From positions 1-7,204 of the forward strand of contig CAITEM010000425.1 of the NCBI GenBank assembly GCA_903891395.1: 7,204 bases of DNA, read 5' to 3'. Below the pieces are notes generated by a model. It was not told the DNA's origin. It worked only from the letters and a program-made list of their open reading frames with translations, and did no database searches. Shown piece after piece: positions 1 through 5,114 of this stretch (position 1 is its first letter; every line of letters starts with the position of its first letter). A program made the position numbers and the translations under genes. The DNA is from an uncultured Hyphomicrobiales bacterium (GTDB lineage: Bacteria; Pseudomonadota; Alphaproteobacteria; Rhizobiales; Xanthobacteraceae).

Positions 1-206
1 GCCATCCGGTGCCGACCAAGAGCAATCCGCTTGGCGCCAAAGGCTGCGGCGAAGCCGGCACCACCGGCGGGCTTTGCGCGGTTGCCAACGCCGTGGTCGA
101 TGCGCTGTCCGATTACGGCATCCGGCATCTGGAAATGCCGATGACGCCGTCGCGCGTCTGGCACGCGATCCAGGACGCCAAAACGAAACTGCCGAAGGCA
201 TCGTAA
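1..206 (+). CDS. Xanthine dehydrogenase/CO dehydrogenase-family molybdopterin-binding large subunit, C-terminal end (partial)
   Basis: The reading frame is open from the left edge (first full codon at 3) to a TAA at 204-206, so only the last 67 residues of a large protein are seen. They contain NPLGAKGCGEAGTTGG followed by AVANAVVDAL and a closing MTPSRVWHAI, which is the usual C-terminal pattern of the aldehyde oxidase/xanthine dehydrogenase/CoxL molybdenum subunits. In that family the Glu of the G-x-G-E motif (here GCGEAG) is the active-site base next to the molybdenum. The enzyme would hydroxylate or oxidise a small carbon compound in the cytoplasm, normally together with FAD and 2Fe-2S subunits that would lie upstream, outside this window. 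The substrate cannot be told from the tail. The next gene begins one base after the stop, suggesting one transcript with an MFS transporter that may import the substrate. Family assignment is firm; CoxL versus other subtypes is open. Confidence 0.88.
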   Translation, partial: HPVPTKSNPLGAKGCGEAGTTGGLCAVANAVVDALSDYGIRHLEMPMTPSRVWHAIQDAKTKLPKAS

Positions 207-207
207 G

Positions 208-1416
208 ATGACTCAAGCGACCGAGACGCTCATCGAGAGCCGGCCGTCCCACGCCCGCCTGATCGCGGTGATCAGCGCGGCGCATTTCGTCTCGCACTAC
301 TACATTCTGATCCTGGCGCCGCTGCTGCCTTTCGTGCGCGCCGCCTATGGTGTGAGCTACACCGAGATCGGGCTGGCGCTGACGGCGTTCAACGTGGTGA
401 GCGCCGCGCTGCAGACGCCGGCCGGGTTCCTGATCGATTGGCTGGGCGCGCGCGTTATCCTCATCATCGGCCTGCTGATCGGCGCGACCGCCTTCGTTGT
501 CGTCGGCTTGGTGGATTCATACTGGGTGCTGGTCGCGATGTTCGGCCTCGCCGGCGTCGGCAACACGGTCTATCACCCGGCCGATTATGCGCTGCTGTCG
601 CAGCACGTTCCGTCGGACCGCATCGGCCATGCGTTTTCGATTCACACCTTTGCCGGCATGATGGGATCGGCCTTCGCGCCGGCAAGCCTGCTGATGATGC
701 AGAGCCTGTGGGGCTGGCGCGGCGCCTTCATCGGCGCCGGCCTGGTCGGCTTCGCGGTGGCGGCGATTTTGCTGCTGGTGCGCGACAACGCACCGGCGCA
801 GGCCGCCCCCACGCCGCGCGCCAGCACCGACACATCGCCGGCCGGCTGGCGGCTGCTGATGACGGCGCCGATCCTGATGAACCTGTTCTTCTTCGTCCTG
901 ATCGCGATGATCAGCGGCGGCATGTACAATTACTACGTGGTCGCGCTCGGCGCGCTCTATGGCACCGACGTGGCGGTTGCCAACAGCGCGCTGTCGACCC
1001 AGCTTCTGCTGTCGGCCTTCGGGGTGCTGCTCGGCGGCGTGGTGGCGACCCGTGCCTCGCGCCACGCCTGGGTCGCGGCATTGGGACTGGCCGTGATGTC
1101 GCTGATGGCGGCGCTGATCGCGCAATTCGACCTCGGCACGGTGCTGTTGTTCGCGGTGACCATGACGTTCGGCTTTTTCTCCGGCATCATCATGCCGTCG
1201 CGCGACATGATCGTGCGCGAAGTCACCCCGCCAGGCTCCTTCGGCAAGGTGTTCGGCTTTGTCACCACCGGCTTCAATCTCGGCGGCGTGGTCTCGCCGC
1301 TGGTTTTCGGCGCCATCATGGACCATGGCAGCCCGCGGCTGGTGTTCGTGGCCGTGGCGGTCTTCGCCCTGCTGTCGGTCTTCACGGTCATCAGCCTGCC
1401 GAAAAAAGCCGCCTGA
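208..1416 (+). CDS. MFS transporter (12-TM, fosmidomycin-resistance-like branch)
   Basis: A 402-residue inner-membrane protein with about twelve hydrophobic segments in two halves, separated by a polar Ala/Pro/Thr-rich linker near residues 193-212. This is the normal length and build of a major facilitator. A motif A-like loop, GFLIDWLGAR, lies at about residues 73-82 between TM2 and TM3. NTVYHPADYALL (about 119-130), with its His-Pro pair after TM4, resembles the VFHP region of Fsr-type facilitators and their relatives. The start ATG lies one base after the stop of the molybdenum-hydroxylase gene, with GAAGG at 194-198 as ribosome binding site, so translation is probably coupled. The context suggests proton-driven uptake of the hydroxylase substrate or export of its product; the substrate cannot be read from the sequence. 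The gene ends AAA AAA GCC GCC TGA and is followed by a strong hairpin. The MFS call is secure, the branch moderately so. Confidence 0.9.
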   Translation: MTQATETLIESRPSHARLIAVISAAHFVSHYYILILAPLLPFVRAAYGVSYTEIGLALTAFNVVSAALQTPAGFLIDWLGARVILIIGLLIGATAFVVVGLVDSYWVLVAMFGLAGVGNTVYHPADYALLSQHVPSDRIGHAFSIHTFAGMMGSAFAPASLLMMQSLWGWRGAFIGAGLVGFAVAAILLLVRDNAPAQAAPTPRASTDTSPAGWRLLMTAPILMNLFFFVLIAMISGGMYNYYVVALGALYGTDVAVANSALSTQLLLSAFGVLLGGVVATRASRHAWVAALGLAVMSLMAALIAQFDLGTVLLFAVTMTFGFFSGIIMPSRDMIVREVTPPGSFGKVFGFVTTGFNLGGVVSPLVFGAIMDHGSPRLVFVAVAVFALLSVFTVISLPKKAA

Positions 1417-1429
1417 TCCAGCGATTTCG

Positions 1430-1458
1430 GCGCGGAACCGGACCCGTCCGGACCGCGC
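1430..1458 (+). terminator. Hairpin downstream of the MFS gene, possible terminator without U-tract
   Basis: GCGCGG (1430-1435) pairs with CCGCGC (1453-1458), and inside it CCGGA (1438-1442) pairs with TCCGG (1447-1451) around a CCCG loop, with a small 2/1 internal bulge. The hairpin begins 14 bases after the stop codon of the MFS gene and could end the Mo-hydroxylase/MFS transcript or protect its 3' end. No run of T follows, so it is not a classic intrinsic terminator. The rest of 1459-1552 holds no gene that I can support. Confidence 0.4.
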
Positions 1459-1552
1459 AGGCCGGGCTTGTCAAATCAGCCGAATTGCCGCATGTCAGGG
1501 GCCTTCGGGCGACCCGGCGGCGCCGTTATCGGATGCGGCCGGCCCGATCCGT

Positions 1553-1626
1553 TGGGGGATAGTTCAACGGTAGAACTGCGGACTCTGACTCCGTCAATCT
1601 AGGTTCGAATCCTAGTCCCCCAGCCA
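1553..1626 (+). tRNA. tRNA-Gln (anticodon CTG)
   Basis: A full cloverleaf can be folded by eye. The acceptor stem TGGGGGA (1553-1559) pairs with TCCCCCA (1616-1622), followed by G discriminator and encoded CCA (1624-1626). The D arm is GTTC/GAAC (1562-1565/1573-1576). The anticodon stem GCGGA/TCCGT (1578-1582/1590-1594, first pair G-U) holds the loop CTCTGAC with CTG at 1585-1587. The T arm is CTAGG/CCTAG (1599-1603/1611-1615) around TTCGAAT. The U1-A72 closing pair and CTG anticodon fit bacterial tRNA-Gln reading CAG. It lies on the same strand as the preceding MFS gene, about 136 bases after it. The 3' end abuts a disrupted region, so this tRNA may have served as a recombination site. Confidence 0.96.
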
Positions 1627-1663
1627 ACATTTTAGATGATTGAAGGCGCTATCTTTCGCTTCG

Positions 1664-1774
1664 TCAGACGGCGCGGCGCTGTTTTACCTCGGCGCGCGAC
1701 AGATTGAGCGCCTCGGCGATCATCGGAACGGCCGGGACATCGCCATCCGCCCTCATCACATGGTCGATTCGGTG
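1664..1774 (-). pseudogene. fdsG: Remnant of fdsG (formate dehydrogenase gamma subunit, NuoE-like), both ends missing
   Basis: On the minus strand a frame opens after a TAG at 1775-1777 and ends at TGA 1664-1666, 36 codons in all. Its middle reads VPMIAEALNLSRAEV (about 1685-1729), which matches the conserved N-terminal thioredoxin-like-domain segment of FdsG/NuoE-type subunits (AVPVIA-ALNLSRAEVHGV in known FdsG). Directly after RAEV the similarity stops: the expected HGVVTFYH stretch is replaced by KQRRAV and a stop, and the four cysteines for the 2Fe-2S cluster are absent. The upstream part is also too short, since the expected N-terminal residues would run into the lysR start. In intact clusters fdsG is divergent from a LysR gene of the kind found here at 1808, which supports the identity. 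The fragment cannot make a working subunit. Similarity is judged from memory of the family. Confidence 0.6.
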
Positions 1775-1807
1775 CTAACTGTTGAAGTTCAGATCCGGGG
1801 ATGGCGC

Positions 1808-2704
1808 TTGATCGACAAACTGGAATTCCTGATCGCGCTGGCGCGGGAGCGGCATTTCGGCCGCGCCGCCGAAGTGTGTGGCGTCACCCAGCCGACTTTG
1901 TCGAGCGGTCTGAAGCAGCTCGAAGAATCCCTCAACACGCTTCTGGTCAACCGCGGCTCGCGTTTTGAAGGTTTCACCGCTGAAGGCGAGCGGGTGTTGG
2001 AGTGGGCGCGCCGTATCGTCGCTGACAGCCGCGCCATGCGGCAGGACCTCGATGCTCTGAAACGTGGATTGACAGGCGAGATCAAGATCGCCGCGATTCC
2101 AACCGCGCTGCCGATGGTTTCCGCGCTGACGACGCCTTACCGGGCGAGCCACCCGAATGTGAGTTTTACAATTCTATCGCGCACGTCGATTGAAGTGTTG
2201 AAGCAGATCGAAAATCTGGAGGTCGATGCCGGCCTCACCTATATCGACAACGAACCGCTTGGCCGCGTGACATCGGTGCCCGTGTATCGCGAAGAATATC
2301 GATTTCTGACTTCGGCCGAGGCGCCCCTCGGCGACCGCGATACAGTGACGTGGGCGGAAGTCGGCAAAGTACCCCTTTGTCTGCTGACAACCGACATGCA
2401 GAATCGCCGGATAATCGACCAGGTCCTGCGCTCGGTCGGCATCGAAACCGCGCCGACGCTGCAGTCAAACTCGATGGTCGTTTTGTATTCACATGTCCGA
2501 ACGGGCCGATGGGCGAGCATCATGCCGGCCGTGCTGGCGGACAACCTCGGACTAACGCCGGCTATTCGCTCGATCCCCATCGTTGAGCCGGTGATCAGCC
2601 ACACCATCGGCCTTGTCGCGCCGCAGCGGGAGCCGATGACGCCTCTCATGACGGCGCTCATCAGCGAAGCAAAGAAACTCGCAAAGGTGCTGATGAATCC
2701 GTGA
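1808..2704 (+). CDS. LysR-family transcriptional regulator (formate dehydrogenase-associated type)
   Basis: From the TTG at 1808 the product is 298 residues, the standard LysR length, beginning MIDKLEFLIALARERHFGRAA as fds-linked LysR proteins typically do. The winged helix-turn-helix covers about residues 1-60 (recognition region CGVTQPTLSSGLKQLEE, 24-40), followed by the linker helix WARRIVADSRAM. The effector-binding domain starts near residue 90 (GEIKIAAIPTA), with the subfamily signatures LSRTSIEVL, DNEPLGRV, DMQNRRIIDQ and SHVRTGRWASIMP. Such proteins control the NAD-dependent formate dehydrogenase operon and respond to a small acid, presumably formate or oxalate here. A purine-rich GGGGATGG (about 1797-1804) precedes the TTG. 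In-frame starts further upstream (ATG 1760, GTG 1772, or 1640 just past the tRNA) would add non-family residues translated across the fdsG relic, so I prefer 1808. The gene is convergent with the oxalate/formate antiporter. Wobble positions look somewhat less GC-rich than in the neighbours. Confidence 0.85.
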   Translation: MIDKLEFLIALARERHFGRAAEVCGVTQPTLSSGLKQLEESLNTLLVNRGSRFEGFTAEGERVLEWARRIVADSRAMRQDLDALKRGLTGEIKIAAIPTALPMVSALTTPYRASHPNVSFTILSRTSIEVLKQIENLEVDAGLTYIDNEPLGRVTSVPVYREEYRFLTSAEAPLGDRDTVTWAEVGKVPLCLLTTDMQNRRIIDQVLRSVGIETAPTLQSNSMVVLYSHVRTGRWASIMPAVLADNLGLTPAIRSIPIVEPVISHTIGLVAPQREPMTPLMTALISEAKKLAKVLMNP

Positions 2705-2748
2705 AGCGTCCAAAAACTAAAGCTTGGCCGCGTCAGTTAAAATTCTTC

Positions 2749-2795
2749 CAAGAGAAAACTAGCCCCGCGGGCGGATGCGCTGCCGTCCCGCGGGG
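2749..2795 (-). terminator. Intrinsic terminator of the antiporter gene
   Basis: CCCCGCGGG (2763-2771) and CCCGCGGGG (2787-2795) form a perfect 9-bp GC stem around a 15-base loop, extendable by CGG/CCG inside. Read on the minus strand, the stem is followed by CTAGTTTTCTCTT, a T-rich tract, and it starts 13 bases after the antiporter stop at 2809. On the plus strand no T-run follows, so it serves mainly the minus-strand gene in this convergent lysR/antiporter junction. The remaining bases (2705-2748) show nothing else. Confidence 0.75.
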
Positions 2796-2808
2796 TCATC
2801 CAACGTGA

Positions 2809-4038
2809 TCAGAATATCTTGATCGCGCTTTCCAGCGTCTTCCACACGCCCCACGCTAGCGGAATGCCGCCGAAGGCCCAGAACAGCGCCGCCTTGGCAT
2901 CGAAACCACCTCTGCCGATGCCGAACGAGCCGTGCTGAACCGCGGCGTCGCTCTTGGCATTCGCGGCCTGCAGTCTGGTGGCCTCGTCGGCGCTCATGTA
3001 CCACTTCGGGTCGACCGGCTTGATCATGTAGTTGCAGATAAAGCCGATCACGAGCATGCCTGCCAGAATGTACATCGTGGTGTCGTAGAGATGGTCGCGT
3101 GGCACCCCGGCCGCGAGTTGGAATTCGCGGATGTAGTTCACCACCACGGGGCCGATGATGCCGGCCGTTGCCCAGGCCGTCAGCAGACGTCCGTGAATGG
3201 CGCCGACGAGCTGGGTGCCGAACATGTCGGCGAGATAGGCCGGCACCGTGGCGAAGCCGCCGCCGTACATCGACAGGATGATGCAGAAGCTGCCGACGAA
3301 CAGCAGCTTGGAGCCGATGCCCGCCGCCCACGGCGTGATGGCATAGAGCGCGATGCCAATCAGGAAGAAGCAATAATAAGTGTTCTTCCGGCCGATATAG
3401 TCGGACAGCGACGCCCAGAACACCCGGCCGCCGATGTTGAACAGTGAGATCAGACCAGCAAAGCCAGCGGCGATGCCGGCGATGGCGACCTTCTGTTCGG
3501 CCGACAACGCGTTGAACGTCACACCGGGTTGCCCGATCAACGAACCGGCAAAGATTTCCTGCAACATCGGCGACGCCATGCCGATGACGCCGATGCCGGC
3601 CGAGACGTTGAGGCAGAGCACCCACCAGATCAGCCAGAACTGCGGCGTCTTATGCGCGTCTTTCAGGTGCACGTTATGCTGCGAGATCATGGCATTGGCC
3701 TTAACCGGCGGCGTCCAGCCTTCCGGCTGCCAGCCGGCCGGCGTTACCCGGTAGGCAAAGGCGCCGATGGTCATGAACACAAAATAGATTGCGCCCATGG
3801 CGGCGAACGTTTCCCAAACGCCGACCGAGGTCGGAGTCTTGAAATAGTTGATCAGCAGATTGGCAAGCGGCGCGCCGATCATGGCGCCGCCGCCGAAACC
3901 GGCGATGGCAAAACCGGTCGCCATGCCGCGATGGTCGGGAAACCATTTGATCAACGTCGACACCGGCGAAATGTAGCCGAGGCCTAAGCCGACACCGCCA
4001 ATGACACCGGCGCCCAGCCACATCAACCAGAGTTGGTG
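2809..4038 (-). CDS. C-terminal fragment of the OFA antiporter (about TM4-TM12 plus an extra C-terminal segment)
   Basis: From the CAC codon at 4036-4038 the frame continues for 409 residues to TGA 2809-2811. It carries the rest of the transporter core: the ISPVSTLIKWFPD signature, the central cytoplasmic loop (GWQPEGWTPPVKAN), the second-half motif SDYIGRKNTY and the last predicted core helix near MYILAGMLVIGFICNYMIKP. After DPKWYMSADEATRLQAAN a polar linker leads to one more hydrophobic stretch ending the protein (about the last 28 residues, 2809-2895). An in-frame ATG at 4083 exists, but it starts inside the first fragment, yields non-family residues and has no convincing ribosome binding site. 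Independent translation of this half is doubtful. Confidence 0.7.
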   Translation of the reverse strand, partial: HQLWLMWLGAGVIGGVGLGLGYISPVSTLIKWFPDHRGMATGFAIAGFGGGAMIGAPLANLLINYFKTPTSVGVWETFAAMGAIYFVFMTIGAFAYRVTPAGWQPEGWTPPVKANAMISQHNVHLKDAHKTPQFWLIWWVLCLNVSAGIGVIGMASPMLQEIFAGSLIGQPGVTFNALSAEQKVAIAGIAAGFAGLISLFNIGGRVFWASLSDYIGRKNTYYCFFLIGIALYAITPWAAGIGSKLLFVGSFCIILSMYGGGFATVPAYLADMFGTQLVGAIHGRLLTAWATAGIIGPVVVNYIREFQLAAGVPRDHLYDTTMYILAGMLVIGFICNYMIKPVDPKWYMSADEATRLQAANAKSDAAVQHGSFGIGRGGFDAKAALFWAFGGIPLAWGVWKTLESAIKIF

Positions 4039-4460
4039 GAGTAGACGCCGAACGCGCCGACCATCAATCCGCCCGCCCAGCACACGGCGGCGACGAAGCC
4101 CGCTTTACGCGGTCCCACGCGCTCCAGCCAGCCGCCCCAGATCGCCGCCGAAACGCCGAGCAAGACGAAGAATAATGTGAACATCCAGCCCAGGCTAGCG
4201 ATGCGCCAGTCGCAGGTGGTGGTGAAGAGCTCCTGCGCCAGTGACATGTCCGGGCAGGCCTTCGGCGCGGTCAGCCCGATTGCGCGCGACAAAGGCAGCC
4301 AGAACACGCTGAACCCGTAAGCCATGCCGATGCACAGATGGATACAAAGTGCGGCCGGCGGCACCAGCCAACGATTGAAACCCGCCTTCGCGATCGTGTG
4401 CTCGCGGTCCAACAGACCGGCCGTGGAGCCCAATCCTCCGGCATCCTCAATTGTCGTCAT
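4023..4460 (-). CDS. N-terminal fragment of the OFA antiporter (TM1-TM4)
   Basis: The intact 5' frame codes 145 residues from MTTIEDAGG to a premature TGA. It holds a polar N-terminal tail (1-30), TM1 with IHLCIGMAYGFSVFWLPLS (40-58), a periplasmic loop with two Cys (CPDMSLAQELFTTTC, 69-83), TM2 (about 88-108), a motif A-like loop GGWLERVGPRKA (109-120) and TM3 (121-140). The last five residues (STNSG) are out-of-frame reading. A GTG further upstream at 4499 is open in frame, but the SD-preceded ATG at 4460 is the better start. Alone, this fragment cannot transport anything. It should be read together with 2809-4038. Confidence 0.7.
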   Translation of the reverse strand: MTTIEDAGGLGSTAGLLDREHTIAKAGFNRWLVPPAALCIHLCIGMAYGFSVFWLPLSRAIGLTAPKACPDMSLAQELFTTTCDWRIASLGWMFTLFFVLLGVSAAIWGGWLERVGPRKAGFVAAVCWAGGLMVGAFGVYSTNSG

Positions 4461-4530
4461 CGTCTTCTCCCCAATATTGAGCGGCCCTTGACTGGGCACG
4501 TCTCGTTGCAGTTCGACTTACCCTACCGCC

Positions 4531-4752
4531 TTAGCTCCGCGCCTGACAGCCGGCTTTCGTGATGCGCCGTTTGACGCCCGCCCCCGCGGCGGCAACGAGG
4601 TCGGCGAAAGCATCCAGCCGGTCGCTCAGACGCTGATGCATCATCCAGTCGGCCCCTCCTCGTCCTTGGAAAAGATTTTTATTGTTGAGATTGAACACAG
4701 TAGAAGCGGACTCGGGATCGGTGCGTTTGATCTTCTTCGCAATGGGCCGGAT
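4531..4752 (-). other. Candidate small gene, 73 codons, with ATC at the start position
   Basis: On the minus strand a perfect AGGAGGT (4759-4765) lies six bases before an ATC codon (4750-4752), followed by an open frame of 73 codons to TAA 4531-4533. The product would begin IRPIAKKIKRTDPESAS and contain FNLNNKNLFQGRGG and HQRLSDRLDAFADLVAAA. It is basic, without a membrane segment or a domain that I recognise. No ATG, GTG or TTG lies near the SD; the next in-frame candidates are a GTG at about residue 18 and ATG ATG at 4644/4641, the latter with its own GAGGAGGGG eight bases upstream, giving a 37-residue protein. The stop lies 70 bases before the antiporter start, so it could be co-transcribed with it. 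It may be a real small protein, a gene whose ATG was mutated, or chance. Confidence 0.3.
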
Positions 4753-5114
4753 GTCGCGACCTCCTACGCTTGGGGAATTTTCCGCCCCAATGTCAGACCG
4801 TCATTCATCTTGCCCCCCAATTATCGAATGCGCAATCTCCGGTGGTACAATATCCTCCCTCGCGCCAGCACCGGGGGCACGGGACAGACGCCGCATCGCA
4901 ACATCATGCCAAAATCACCGAGCCGCGGGATACGGTTGTCGACGCCGGCGCCGAACTTACCGCTTTTCACCAACCGAAATTGCCACCGTTTCCAACGGGA
5001 TGGCGCCGGCTTGCGCTGAATTTGGGCTGGTCAAGCCTGCAATTGTGGATCATCTTTCTACCAGAGCGCGACGTTAGGTCGCGACGTAAAGAAAACGATC
5101 AAGGGGAGAACGCC
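4753..5114. other. Intergenic region between divergent units, with palindromic motifs
   Basis: About 360 bases upstream of the plus-strand MFS gene without a gene I can support. The plus-strand frame in phase with the MFS gene stays open here, but its translation is rich in Pro, Gln and His and does not resemble a transporter. Visible structures are an inverted repeat TTGGGG/CCCCAA (4770-4775/4785-4790) around an AT-rich loop, the 8-base palindrome GTCGCGAC at 4753-4760 and again at 5078-5085, and the direct repeat CGCGACGT (5067-5074 and 5080-5087). It presumably holds the promoters of the MFS gene and of the minus-strand unit, but I cannot place -35/-10 boxes with confidence. Confidence 0.35.
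5067..5089 (+). promoter_or_regulatory. Possible operator upstream of the MFS gene
   Basis: TTAgGTCGCGACgTAA (5074-5089) is a 16-base palindrome with one mismatched pair, overlapping a pair of direct CGCGACGT repeats 13 bases apart. It ends 25 bases before the GTG start, a place where a repressor or activator could act on transcription or early elongation. There is no direct evidence that it binds a protein, and short CG-rich palindromes arise easily in such genomes. Confidence 0.25.

Larger units (their letters stand above)
2809..4460 (-). pseudogene. OFA-type oxalate/formate MFS antiporter, broken by a one-base frameshift
   Basis: Read across one frame change, this minus-strand locus encodes a protein of about 550 residues of the oxalate:formate antiporter (OFA) family, inner-membrane carriers that exchange oxalate for formate or move related carboxylates. 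The start ATG at 4458-4460 has GGGGAG six bases upstream. The frame runs through TM1-TM4 to GVY (codon 4041-4043) and then hits TGA at 4023. The family sequence continues in the next frame with HQLWLMWLGAG, GLGLGYISPVSTLIKWFPD and GFGGGAMIGAPLAN. Only two bases (4039-4040) separate the TAC and CAC codons, and the whole span of 1652 bases is one short of a multiple of three, so a single-base deletion explains it. Everything else (GGRVFWASLSDYIGRK, YGGGFATVPAYLADMFG, HGRLLTAWATAG) is intact. It is therefore either a very young pseudogene or a sequencing error. Confidence 0.82.

Noticed and set aside
517..1326. Long antisense frame inside the first MFS gene
   Set aside because: Its product is rich in His, Arg, Gln and Glu with no recognisable domain, typical of the antisense shadow of a membrane protein gene.
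438..1562. Long plus-strand frame overlapping the first MFS gene and running toward the tRNA
   Set aside because: Translation is dominated by Arg, Gly and Ala without hydrophobic helices; it is an out-of-frame shadow of the MFS gene in GC-rich DNA.
1640..1807. Upstream extension of the LysR protein to a start just after the tRNA
   Set aside because: The added residues precede the conserved LysR N terminus and are read across the antisense fdsG relic.
2932..3987. Plus-strand frames opposite the antiporter gene
   Set aside because: Their translations are His/Arg/Asp-rich with no domains, consistent with antisense shadows of a membrane protein.
4039..4083. ATG at 4083 as a genuine start of the second antiporter fragment
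   Set aside because: It lies within the first fragment, gives non-family residues (an Arg-rich stretch) and has no convincing SD; the family match starts only near 4038.
4770..5114. In-frame upstream extension of the second MFS protein by 115 residues
   Set aside because: The extension lacks similarity to MFS N termini, while the GTG at 5115 has a well-spaced SD and gives the normal length of 449 residues.
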